From RUG14300 sp964561145 (GTDB lineage Bacteria; Bacillota; Clostridia; Christensenellales; CAG-1252): a DNA stretch of 64,000 nt. Below are positions 1-7,904 of the stretch, one piece after another (within the stretch, counting starts at the first letter, position 1; every line of letters starts with the position of its first letter). The DNA lies in the NCBI GenBank assembly GCA_964561145.1, contig CAZLNZ010000008.1, positions 1-64,000 of the forward strand, written 5' to 3'. The notes under the pieces were generated by a model that searched no databases, had not been told where the DNA came from, and saw only the letters and a list, made by a program, of their open reading frames with translations. The translations under genes and the position numbers were made by a program.

Positions 1-55
1 GACTGTAAATCTGTTGTCAGTGACTACGATGGTTCGAATCCATCTCTTCCCACCA
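1..55 (+). tRNA. tRNA-Tyr (GTA), 3' part
   Basis: The window opens inside a tRNA gene. The anticodon loop reads CTGTAAATC with anticodon GTA (Tyr). A long variable arm typical of class II tRNAs follows, then a T arm with GGTTCGAATCC and an encoded CCA end at 53-55. The 5' half lies outside the window. Confidence 0.93.
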
Positions 56-58
56 AAA

Positions 59-90
59 AGAGTACTTGAAATCAAGTGCTCTTTTTTTTT
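59..90 (+). terminator. Rho-independent terminator after tRNA-Tyr
   Basis: AGAGTACTTG (59-68) pairs with CAAGTGCTCT (73-82), with one G-T pair and a 4-nt loop, and is followed by a run of T. It directly follows the tRNA CCA end, so it should end the tRNA transcript. Confidence 0.9.
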
Positions 91-333
91 GTCAAGGTTG
101 TATAACTCTACATAGTTATAGTTCTTCACTCTGATACTTTTACTATAAAGACCGTTGCAACGATATCACATTTTGCATAAGGACTAATCATATCGCATTT
201 TCCTTTTCTTTCTGTTATCATTAGTTTAAACATTTGTGTTTAATTTTGTTTTCTGCTTTAATCGTTAAGATCATTGTTTTTTTTACATTATTTTCAATTG
301 AATTTTTGTTACAATTTGTTTGGAGGTGATTCG

Positions 334-639
334 ATGGATGTTTGGTCGGATAAGAGAGGCTATGAAGCTATTATATATATAAAGGGTGACATAGATGAGC
401 ATACTGCACCTATTGTACGAGAACATGCCGATATATTGATTGATCAAGGCGTCCTATACCTTGAGTTTTGTTTGAAATATGTTGACTTTATGGATTCGAC
501 AGGTATAGGTATGCTTCTTGGTCGTTTTAAGAAAATTAGGAAAAATGGTGGAGAGATTACGCTAAGCTGTGTTAATCGTCAAATTGATAAGGTTTTTAAA
601 TTGGCAAATATTTATAGTTTAATTCCCTTGGTAGGATAA
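334..639 (+). CDS. spoIIAA: Anti-sigma F factor antagonist SpoIIAA
   Basis: A 101-residue STAS-domain protein. Dephosphorylated SpoIIAA binds SpoIIAB and frees sigma-F in the forespore. The phosphorylated-serine motif is clear (FMDSTGIGMLLGRFKKI, Ser about 55) and the length is that of the family. The frame is open from 274, but I place the start at the ATG at 334 because GGAGGTGA (322-329) lies at proper spacing; the upstream extension is AT-rich and unlike the family. It is first in the spoIIAA-spoIIAB-sigF operon. A sigma-H promoter is expected from Bacillus, but I could not find both boxes. Confidence 0.95.
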   Translation: MDVWSDKRGYEAIIYIKGDIDEHTAPIVREHADILIDQGVLYLEFCLKYVDFMDSTGIGMLLGRFKKIRKNGGEITLSCVNRQIDKVFKLANIYSLIPLVG

Positions 640-660
640 ATCGGAGGTATATTTTTTATT

Positions 661-1095
661 ATGAAGGTTGATAATTATTTTAAGATGACAATCTTAGCAC
701 ACACAAAAAACGAATCATTTGTCAGGAACGTTGTGGCAAGTTTTTGTACTCCTTTTAATCCTTCGATCGAAGCGATTAATGATGTCAAAACGGCAATTAG
801 TGAAGCTTTTACAAATTGCATAGTTCATGCTTATTCTGAGTGCGACGGAGAAGTCATGATAGATGTATGTTTAATGGAGCGAAAGATGGTAATAAAAATA
901 GAAGACTATGGGCGGGGTATCGTTGATATTCCTCAAGCAATGCAACCATTTTATACGTCAAAACCTAATGATGAACGTTCAGGAATGGGCTTTACCTTAA
1001 TGCAAGCTTTTATGAATGACGTTCAGGTATATAGCGAAGTCGGAAGGGGAACGACGGTTACATTGATCAAGGAGTTCCCGGAAGATGACGCATGA
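661..1095 (+). CDS. spoIIAB: Anti-sigma F factor / serine kinase SpoIIAB
   Basis: A 144-residue GHKL-type kinase that holds sigma-F inactive and phosphorylates SpoIIAA. The N box (AISEAFTNCIVHAY), the G1 box (IEDYGRGI) and the G2 region (ERSGMGFTLMQAFM) are all visible, and the length matches the family. A GGAGG lies at 643-647, about 13 nt before the ATG, which is longer than usual. The 3' end overlaps sigF by 11 nt, consistent with translational coupling of anti-sigma and sigma factor. Confidence 0.95.
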   Translation: MKVDNYFKMTILAHTKNESFVRNVVASFCTPFNPSIEAINDVKTAISEAFTNCIVHAYSECDGEVMIDVCLMERKMVIKIEDYGRGIVDIPQAMQPFYTSKPNDERSGMGFTLMQAFMNDVQVYSEVGRGTTVTLIKEFPEDDA

Positions 1096-1795
1096 GGAAA
1101 CAATGCAAAAGATAAAGGAGGCACAAGAAGGTGACAAAGCTAAAGCCGAGGAGATTTTATTGGACAATATGCCCTTGATAAAAAGTATTGTTAGGCGTTA
1201 TCGTTGTTCTCAAATCGAGTATGATGATCTTATACAATTAGGTAGTCTTGGGCTAATAAAGGCTGTAATGAATTTTAAACTTGAATATAATGTTAGGTTT
1301 TCCACCTACGCAGTTCCTATGATAGCCGGAGAGATTAAAAGGCACATTAGAGATGACGGTCCTATTAAGGTTTCACGCCAAACAAAAACCTTATCTATGG
1401 CAATAGGGCGTTTTGTAGAAGAATATCGGAACGATAATAGAGAGGAGCCAACCATTGCTGAAATAGCAGAACATTTTGCTGTTAGTGATGAGGAAGTCGT
1501 ATTTGCACTTGACTCGTCAAAACTTCCTTTATCCTTATATGAAAGCTATGATGAAGACGGAACGTACCTTGTTGACATATTGAAAACAGAAGATAAAACC
1601 GAGGATTTTATTGATAAATTGGTGTTAATGGACATAATAAACGGATTGGAAGAGCGAGATAAAAAGCTGATTTTATTAAGGTATTTTAGAGATAAAACTC
1701 AAAGCGAGGTGGCAGTTATACTTGGAATATCACAGGTTCAAGTTTCAAGAATAGAGTCTCGAGTTATTGCTGAAATAAGAAAAAAGATGTTGTAG
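1085..1795 (+). CDS. sigF: RNA polymerase sigma-F factor, forespore-specific
   Basis: A 236-residue sigma-70 family factor that directs early forespore transcription. Region 2 is well kept (DDLIQLGSLGLIKAVMNF, then FSTYAVPMIAGEIKRHIRDD, the usual sporulation-sigma block). Region 3 and a region 4 helix-turn-helix (KTQSEVAVILGISQVQVSRIE) follow. The ATG lies inside the end of spoIIAB. Identification rests on the sequence and on its place as third gene of the spoIIA operon; sigma-G has a similar sequence but not this neighbourhood. Confidence 0.94.
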   Translation: MTHEETMQKIKEAQEGDKAKAEEILLDNMPLIKSIVRRYRCSQIEYDDLIQLGSLGLIKAVMNFKLEYNVRFSTYAVPMIAGEIKRHIRDDGPIKVSRQTKTLSMAIGRFVEEYRNDNREEPTIAEIAEHFAVSDEEVVFALDSSKLPLSLYESYDEDGTYLVDILKTEDKTEDFIDKLVLMDIINGLEERDKKLILLRYFRDKTQSEVAVILGISQVQVSRIESRVIAEIRKKML

Positions 1796-1800
1796 GTATA

Positions 1801-1842
1801 AAAGTGTGCTTTATGGAGATAATAAATGATATGGCACACTTT
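1801..1842 (+). terminator. Possible terminator or processing hairpin after sigF
   Basis: AAAGTGTGC (1801-1809) is complementary to GCACACTTT (1834-1842) and is followed by more T. The 24-nt loop is long but can fold further (TTTAT/ATAAA). It may partly separate sigF from the spoVA genes. Confidence 0.5.
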
Positions 1843-1906
1843 TTTATTTATAGAAAAAAAGATTATGAAAGGATTTATCATAAGCCGATAACGGGGAGAG
1901 AAAGAA

Positions 1907-2350
1907 ATGAACAAGCAAGAATATTCTGAATTAGTTAAGAAGTCTACTCCAAAATCGAGAGAGCTAAAAACACTTGTATTAGCATTTGTGATAGGCGGAA
2001 TAATATGCTGTATAGGTGAAGGTATTGGTGATATTTTTAGACTGTGGTTGCCTGATCTTGGAGAGGAGAGTGAAGCACAGATTACAAGTGCTGCTATGAT
2101 TTTTCTTGGAGCACTTCTAACAGGAATTGGAGTGTACGATAAGATTGGAAGAATAGCCGGTGCCGGATCTATAGTACCTATAACCGGCTTTGCTAACAGT
2201 GTGGTATCTCCTGCGATGGAGTTTAATAGAGAAGGATATGTATTGGGTGTTATGAGTAAGATGTTTGTAATAGCGGGACCGATTATAGTTAGCGGCGTTG
2301 TGGCGAGCATAATAATCGGATTAATTCACTGGATAATTGGAATGGTATAA
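1907..2350 (+). CDS. spoVAC: Stage V sporulation protein AC
   Basis: A 147-residue membrane protein of the SpoVAC/SpoVAEB family, part of the inner-membrane channel that moves Ca-dipicolinate during sporulation and germination. Hydrophobic segments lie near residues 24-45, 60-85 and 125-147. The family motif GAGSIVPITGFANSVVSPAMEF is present (residues about 84-105). The ATG follows GGGGAGAGAAAG. It forms a tight operon with spoVAD and spoVAE, directly after sigF. Confidence 0.93.
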   Translation: MNKQEYSELVKKSTPKSRELKTLVLAFVIGGIICCIGEGIGDIFRLWLPDLGEESEAQITSAAMIFLGALLTGIGVYDKIGRIAGAGSIVPITGFANSVVSPAMEFNREGYVLGVMSKMFVIAGPIIVSGVVASIIIGLIHWIIGMV

Positions 2351-2351
2351 T

Positions 2352-3344
2352 ATGAAGAAAGGAAGAACCTGGATTTTTGAAAACAAACCTGTTATAAAGT
2401 CTTCATATGGTATTTGTGGTCCAAAGGAAGGGATGGGACCCTTGAAAGACTATTTTGACGATATTCTTGAGGATGATTCATATGGAGAAAAAACCTACGA
2501 GAAAGCTGAATGCAAAATGCATGTAACGGCAATCGTTCGTGCCATTGAAAACTCGGGGCTAAAGAAGGAGTCGTTTGATGCAATGCTTTGTGGTGATTTA
2601 CTAAATCAAATTGTCTCTTCCGCATTCTCGGCACGGGAACTTGAAATCCCGTATCTTGGTCTTTACAATGCTTGTAGCACCTTTGCGGAGGCATTGTTAA
2701 TAGGGTCTCTTTTGATCTCTCATGGTTGTATGAAGAGAGTCACTTGTTCTACGAGCAGTCATTATTCAACCGCTGAAAGACAATATCGTTATCCTTTAGA
2801 GTTAGGCACACAAATGACACCAACCGCACAATGGACGGTAACGGGAAGCGGTTGTGTAGTTCTTGGAGAAGAGGGTGATCATCCCAAAATAGAAGGGGTT
2901 ACGATAGGTAAGGTTGTAGATTACGGAATTGAGGATTTAAATAATATGGGTGCCGCAATGGCACCTGCTTGCTACGATACAATTAAAACTCATCTTGATA
3001 ATACAGGGAGAAACACCGACTATTATGATATGATATTGACCGGTGATTTAGGGATTTTCGGAAGCCAGATGTTGGAACGTTTATTAGAGAGTGACGGCAT
3101 AAACATTACTAATCATTACGACTGCGGAAAAATGATTTATTACGATAGCCAAAAAGTAAAGATGGGAGGAAGCGGGGCAGGATGTAGCAGCCTTGTATTT
3201 TCCACATATATAATGCATCTTCTGAAAGCAAAAGAGATTTCTAAATTGCTTTTTCTTCCAACGGGTGCTTTGATGAGTAAGGATAGTAGTTTGCAGGGGG
3301 AGAGTATACCTGCGATAGCACATGCTATTTCGATTGAGGTATAA
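2352..3344 (+). CDS. spoVAD: Stage V sporulation protein AD
   Basis: A 330-residue thiolase-fold protein known to bind dipicolinic acid for the SpoVA channel. The N-terminus (KKGRTWIFENKPVI ... GPKEGMGPL) and the core with LGLYNACSTFAEAL match the family. The frame is open from a TTG at 2337, but the ATG at 2352, just after the spoVAC stop (2348-2350), gives the family N-terminus and is preferred. No strong Shine-Dalgarno precedes it, so coupling to spoVAC is likely. The next ATG follows its stop without a gap. Confidence 0.94.
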   Translation: MKKGRTWIFENKPVIKSSYGICGPKEGMGPLKDYFDDILEDDSYGEKTYEKAECKMHVTAIVRAIENSGLKKESFDAMLCGDLLNQIVSSAFSARELEIPYLGLYNACSTFAEALLIGSLLISHGCMKRVTCSTSSHYSTAERQYRYPLELGTQMTPTAQWTVTGSGCVVLGEEGDHPKIEGVTIGKVVDYGIEDLNNMGAAMAPACYDTIKTHLDNTGRNTDYYDMILTGDLGIFGSQMLERLLESDGINITNHYDCGKMIYYDSQKVKMGGSGAGCSSLVFSTYIMHLLKAKEISKLLFLPTGALMSKDSSLQGESIPAIAHAISIEV

Positions 3345-3713
3345 ATGGATATTTTCTTACAGTATTTACAGGTATTTGCAGTAGGTGGATTTGTTTGTCT
3401 CTTGGGTCAGCTTCTAATCAATTTGACGAAGATGACTTCAGCGAGAATCTTGGTTATTTTCCTTTTGCTCGGTGCTGTACTCGAGGGGGTCGGAGTTTTT
3501 CAATATATTGAGGAATTTGCCGGTGCAGGTATTACAATACCAATAACGGGTTTTGGTTCAACTCTCGTAAAAGGTGCATTGAGAGGATTAAAAGAAAAAG
3601 GCTTGTTAGGTGTTCTATATGGAGGAATCGAAGCCGGTGCCATTGGGTTGAGTTCAGCCATTTTCTTTGGTTTTTTGATGTCTGTAATCTTTAAATCAAG
3701 GACTAAAACATAA
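3345..3713 (+). CDS. spoVAE: Stage V sporulation protein AE (SpoVAEB type)
   Basis: A 122-residue integral membrane protein related to SpoVAC, with the shared motif GAGITIPITGFGSTLVKGAL near residues 65-85 and hydrophobic segments at about 5-25, 33-52 and 95-115. It is the third gene of the dipicolinate channel operon, and its ATG abuts the spoVAD stop. It ends 3 nt before the convergent end of yunB, so no separate terminator fits there. Confidence 0.92.
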   Translation: MDIFLQYLQVFAVGGFVCLLGQLLINLTKMTSARILVIFLLLGAVLEGVGVFQYIEEFAGAGITIPITGFGSTLVKGALRGLKEKGLLGVLYGGIEAGAIGLSSAIFFGFLMSVIFKSRTKT

Positions 3714-3716
3714 CCT

Positions 3717-4370
3717 TTATGGTAATAAGTCTAAATAATCCAAGCCATCCTGAGAACCAATGTATGTATCTGGAATCTCACCGGCAAAGATACTTTCATT
3801 CACAAGGATATAAGTTGTAAATACCGCCTCCTCTTCATTGTATGGAAGAGTAATCTCACACCTTGTGGTTATAGCTAAATATAGGCAATAGCGAATTACG
3901 TTAATGCCTATATTTTCGGCTAAAGGCTTGAAATCGCTTTTAACTGTAAAGTGGGTGGTTAAAGGCACCTTTACCTTACGACCTCTATCACTCAACAGTA
4001 CCGAGCCTGTGAAAGCGCCTAAAGGTAGGGTGAGAGTATCGGGAGAGTTATTCTCTAGGTCTTGTTGACATTTAACGGCAACTTGATTTGATAAAATATT
4101 AATGGCGTTAACGTTTGTAAAGATGGCTGTAACTTTCCCTTTGTCATCTTTTGTTGTATCAACTAAATTTCCAAGAGCATCGCTTTCTACAACAATTCTA
4201 TCTGTTGTAATGTTGATTTGATTAAAAACAAAACTGTTACACAGTGCGATAGAAGAGTTGATATAGATTTTTTTTACATTTGAAGAAATTCTAAAGGAAA
4301 GTAATGAAAAAAGGATTATACAAGTAATGATGATTGCAATAAATTTAATCCCTTTTTTATCACATCTCAT
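3717..4370 (-). CDS. yunB: Sporulation protein YunB
   Basis: A 217-residue protein with one N-terminal membrane segment (about 9-27) and an extracytoplasmic domain. It matches YunB, a mother-cell sporulation protein of unknown biochemistry. The block FTGSVLLSDRGRKVKVPL, then FKPLAENIGINVIRYCLYLAI, corresponds to the conserved TGS...GPK / GINQ-type core; here the Gln is replaced and the family pattern is somewhat diverged. No Shine-Dalgarno precedes the ATG. A TATAAA lies 6 nt upstream of it. The gene is divergent from pheS. Confidence 0.85.
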   Translation of the reverse strand: MRCDKKGIKFIAIIITCIILFSLLSFRISSNVKKIYINSSIALCNSFVFNQINITTDRIVVESDALGNLVDTTKDDKGKVTAIFTNVNAINILSNQVAVKCQQDLENNSPDTLTLPLGAFTGSVLLSDRGRKVKVPLTTHFTVKSDFKPLAENIGINVIRYCLYLAITTRCEITLPYNEEEAVFTTYILVNESIFAGEIPDTYIGSQDGLDYLDLLP

Positions 4371-4411
4371 AATATATTTATATGTGTTTGATTGGTAAAA
4401 ATTTCAATTAG

Positions 4412-4440
4412 TTGACATTAATGGAAATGTGTGCTATCTT
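4412..4440 (+). promoter_or_regulatory. Sigma-A-type promoter for pheS
   Basis: TTGACA (4412-4417), 17-bp spacer, TATCTT (4435-4440). The -35 is perfect. The start site would be near 4447, giving a leader of about 45 nt that holds the pheS Shine-Dalgarno sequence. There is no room for a T-box leader. Confidence 0.75.
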
Positions 4441-4490
4441 ATATTATATAAAAATAATTATATAGTCTATTTACGACTTAGGAGCATCTT

Positions 4491-5507
4491 ATGTTTAATT
4501 TGATTAAAGAGATCGTGGCAAGATGTAAATCGGCGGTTAGCAGTGCTGACAGCTCAAGCGGTTTAAACGATATAAAAGTTAGGTTCTTAGGCAAAAACGG
4601 TGAGTACACCGGTATTTTGCGTGGTCTAAAGGATGTTAAGCCCGAAGACAGACCCACCATCGGTAAACTGATTAATGAGGGCAGAGTTGAATTGGAAAAC
4701 TTTTTTGCCGAAAAGGAAAAAGAGTTGAAGGCAAAGGAACAGGAAAAGAAGTTGAAAGAGGAAAGTATCGATGTAACCCTTCCCGTAAGTTCTTCAATTG
4801 GTTCAATTCATCCTCTTACATTGGTTAAGGAAGAAATTGTCGATATTTTCTCAGGCTTAGGCTTTCAAGTTAAAGAGGGACCTGAAATTGAAAGTGACGA
4901 ATATAACTTCCAGCTTTTGAATATTCCCAAGGATCACCCCGCTCGTGATATGCAAGACACCTTCTACTTTAACGACAGATTGGTTCTTCGTACGCACACA
5001 TCTCCCATGCAAGCACACACTATGATGACCGAGAAACCTCCTATTCGTATCGTGTGCCCCGGAAAGGTTTATCGTTCAGACGATGATGCAACCCACAGTC
5101 CCATATTCAATCAAGTAGAAGGCTTGGTTGTAGATAAGGGAGTTTCTTTATCTCACCTCAAGGGAACTTTGGATATGTTTGCTAAAGCATTGTTCGGCAG
5201 CGAAACAAAAACTCGTTTCCGTCCATCTTATTTTCCTTTCACAGAGCCCAGCGTTGAGGTTGACGTTTCTTGTTCCATGTGCCATGGTAAAGGTTGTAAA
5301 CTCTGTAAGGGAACAGGTTGGATTGAAGTATTAGGTGCAGGTGTGGTCAATCCTCAGGTTCTAGAAAATTGTAATATCGATTCAAAGGTATATAGCGGTT
5401 TCGCTTTTGGCTTCGGTGTTGATCGCATAGCGATGATCAAGTACGGTATTCCGCATATTCGTAGCTTATACGAGAATGACGTACGTCTTTTGAAGCAATA
5501 TAAATAG
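4491..5507 (+). CDS. pheS: Phenylalanyl-tRNA synthetase alpha subunit
   Basis: A 338-residue class II synthetase subunit that charges tRNA-Phe in an alpha2-beta2 complex with PheT. An N-terminal coiled-coil (about 1-95) precedes the catalytic core: GPEIESDEYNFQLLNIP, the motif 2 region with RTHTSPMQAHTM, and motif 3 GFAFGFGVDRIAMIKYGI. A CxxC-x4-CxxC zinc-ribbon-like insert (CSMCHGKGCKLCKGTGW) is present, as in many bacterial PheS. The ATG follows AGGAGC. pheT starts 9 nt after the stop. Confidence 0.97.
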   Translation: MFNLIKEIVARCKSAVSSADSSSGLNDIKVRFLGKNGEYTGILRGLKDVKPEDRPTIGKLINEGRVELENFFAEKEKELKAKEQEKKLKEESIDVTLPVSSSIGSIHPLTLVKEEIVDIFSGLGFQVKEGPEIESDEYNFQLLNIPKDHPARDMQDTFYFNDRLVLRTHTSPMQAHTMMTEKPPIRIVCPGKVYRSDDDATHSPIFNQVEGLVVDKGVSLSHLKGTLDMFAKALFGSETKTRFRPSYFPFTEPSVEVDVSCSMCHGKGCKLCKGTGWIEVLGAGVVNPQVLENCNIDSKVYSGFAFGFGVDRIAMIKYGIPHIRSLYENDVRLLKQYK

Positions 5508-5516
5508 GAGGGTATT

Positions 5517-7904
5517 ATGAAAGTTCCTTTCAGTTGGTTAAAAGATTTCGTAGATATTGATATAACCCCTATTGAGCTTGCCGATAAAATGGTTAAGGCT
5601 GGTTTTGAGGTTGAAGAGATCATTAATTTAGCAGATTCTTGTAAAAAGGTAGTTGTAGGACATATACTCCAAATTGAAAAGCATCCAGATGCCGATAAGT
5701 TGGTTGTATGTAAGATCGATTGCGGAGTCCATGGAGAAAAGCAGATTGTTACTGCTGCAACTAACGTACATGTTGGTGATTATGTACCTGTAAGCTTACA
5801 TGGTGCTCTTTTGCCTTCAGGTCAAAGTATCACTAAAGGAAAACTTCGTGGCGTTCTCAGCGAAGGAATGTTATGTGGTGGCGAGGAACTCGGGTTAACA
5901 GGTGATGATTATCCTAATGCCGGTATATATGGCATTTTCATATTGGATGAAGCACAACCCGGTATGGATATCAATGAATATTTAGACAATAACGATTACA
6001 TTTTGGATATAGGCGTAACAGCTAATAGACCGGATTGTAATAGTATTATTGGAATAGCAAGAGAGGTGGCCGCTGTTTTGGATCGTCCAATGAAACCTCT
6101 TCATATTGCTCAATTCAAGGAAGAAGGCGATATTTTCGATTATGTCGATGTATCGGTTTTAGACGAGGAACTTTGTCCTAGATATATGGCAAAGGCTGTT
6201 AAAGATGTTAAAATAGGTATTTCTCCCGTGCTTATTAGAAGAAGACTTCGCAAGGTTGGAATTAGACCGATTAATAACGTAGTTGATATTACCAATTACG
6301 TCTTAACAGAGGTCGGACAACCTATGCATTCCTTCGATGCAGATTGTATCGGAGGGAAACAAATTATTGTTAGAAGAGCAGCGGATGGCGAGCACATTGT
6401 AACATTGGACGGAAAAGACAATGTTCTTACACACGATAATCTTGTAATCTGCGATAGTAATAAACCTGTAGCTTTGGCAGGTATCATGGGCGGTGAGAAT
6501 TCCGGCATAAATGAAAACACAAAGAATGTAGTGTTTGAGTCTGCACGTTTTAAAAGAGACAATATTCGTCGTAGTTCCAAGGCACTGGGTATTCGTTCTG
6601 ATAGTTCGGCAAGATTCGAAAAGGGTATCGATTTCGGCTCCCAAGAGCTGGCAATTTTAAGAGCTTGTACTCTAATACAAGAATTGGGAGTTGGAACCAT
6701 TGTCGGCGGTTGTAAAGATGTCTTTAAAGGTGTCGAACCTAGAGTGTTAAAGGTATCTGTACATAAGATCGATGAGATTCTTGGAATAAAGGTGCCTCAT
6801 AACCTAATGGTCGGATATCTTACACGTCTTCTTGGATCATGTGAGCTTATCGATGATGAGTTGGTAATGTCGGTTCCCGAGTATAGAGAGGATTTGGTAA
6901 ATGCTAACGATGTCGCCGAGGAAATTATAAGAATGTACGGCTATGATAATATCGTTGGTACACCATTGGACGGATTTTGTCAAACCCATGGCGGTAAGAA
7001 TCAAAAGCAAAGAGACGAGTATAGACTGAAGACTCTATTATCCTCTAGCGGATACAATGAGTGTGTAAGCTACTCCTTTATCTCTCCTTCCTTCGTCAAC
7101 AAGCTCCGTTTATCTGAAGATGATGAAAAGAGACAATATATCGAATTACTTAATCCCTTAGGTGAAGAACTCTCTGTAATGCGTACGACACTTCTTCCTT
7201 CGATGTTGAATTTGATTTCAATCAACACATCAAGAGGAAATAAGGATCTTGCATTATACGAAATTGGAAAGGTTTACATTCCAAGGTCTTTACCGATAAA
7301 TGATTATGCCGACGAGCGTGATACATTGATGATGGCAATTTCAGGCGAGGGCAAGGATTTCTTCACCCTCAAACAAGGGTTGGAAACAGTAGCTTCCAAG
7401 TTTAATGTAGTATTTACATATAAAAAGGAAAACCATAACTATTTGCATCCAGGAAGATGTGCGAGTGTTTATTTGAACGACATGTTGATCGGATATATCG
7501 GCGAGCTCCATCCCGATGTTTGTAAAGCTTATAAATTCGATCAAAGAATATATGTTGCGGAGATATCTCTTGCAGAGGTTTATGCGAATGCAAAGGACGC
7601 GCTTGCATTTGTCGAGATTCCAAGGTTTCCTGCAATTACAAGAGATCTTGCCTTCGTATTAGATAGAGAGGTTGAAAGTTTTACCTTGTTGCAAACTGTA
7701 AAGAAAGCCGGTGGCAAGCTGTTGGAAAGTGCGGAGATATTCGATGTATACCAGGGAAAGGGTATTCCTGCGGATAAAAAGAGCATTGCAATAGCACTTG
7801 CCTTCAGAACGAAAGATAGAACCTTGACCGATGACGAAGTTAATTCGGTAATTAAGAAGGTCTTATCTGAGGCTGAAAAACAATTAGGAGCAGTACTGCG
7901 TTAG
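5517..7904 (+). CDS. pheT: Phenylalanyl-tRNA synthetase beta subunit
   Basis: A 795-residue beta subunit of full length for the family. Domains in order: EMAP-like tRNA-binding OB domain (about 40-150), B3/B4 editing domain (about 210-385), B5 domain (about 400-475), catalytic-like core (about 480-680) and the C-terminal anticodon-binding FDX-ACB domain that begins near FPAITRDLAFVL. Shine-Dalgarno AGGAGGG lies before the ATG. The next gene begins on the base after the stop codon. Confidence 0.97.
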   Translation: MKVPFSWLKDFVDIDITPIELADKMVKAGFEVEEIINLADSCKKVVVGHILQIEKHPDADKLVVCKIDCGVHGEKQIVTAATNVHVGDYVPVSLHGALLPSGQSITKGKLRGVLSEGMLCGGEELGLTGDDYPNAGIYGIFILDEAQPGMDINEYLDNNDYILDIGVTANRPDCNSIIGIAREVAAVLDRPMKPLHIAQFKEEGDIFDYVDVSVLDEELCPRYMAKAVKDVKIGISPVLIRRRLRKVGIRPINNVVDITNYVLTEVGQPMHSFDADCIGGKQIIVRRAADGEHIVTLDGKDNVLTHDNLVICDSNKPVALAGIMGGENSGINENTKNVVFESARFKRDNIRRSSKALGIRSDSSARFEKGIDFGSQELAILRACTLIQELGVGTIVGGCKDVFKGVEPRVLKVSVHKIDEILGIKVPHNLMVGYLTRLLGSCELIDDELVMSVPEYREDLVNANDVAEEIIRMYGYDNIVGTPLDGFCQTHGGKNQKQRDEYRLKTLLSSSGYNECVSYSFISPSFVNKLRLSEDDEKRQYIELLNPLGEELSVMRTTLLPSMLNLISINTSRGNKDLALYEIGKVYIPRSLPINDYADERDTLMMAISGEGKDFFTLKQGLETVASKFNVVFTYKKENHNYLHPGRCASVYLNDMLIGYIGELHPDVCKAYKFDQRIYVAEISLAEVYANAKDALAFVEIPRFPAITRDLAFVLDREVESFTLLQTVKKAGGKLLESAEIFDVYQGKGIPADKKSIAIALAFRTKDRTLTDDEVNSVIKKVLSEAEKQLGAVLR

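Noticed and set aside
270..333. Sigma-H promoter for spoIIAA
   Set aside because: ATTGAATTT (297-305) fits the -10 pattern, but no AGGA-type -35 lies at the right distance.
274..333. Longer spoIIAA beginning at ATG 274
   Set aside because: The extension is unlike the family and lacks a Shine-Dalgarno; ATG 334 has GGAGGTGA.
4371..4490. T-box leader before pheS
   Set aside because: The leader is only about 45 nt and has no T-box consensus or antiterminator.
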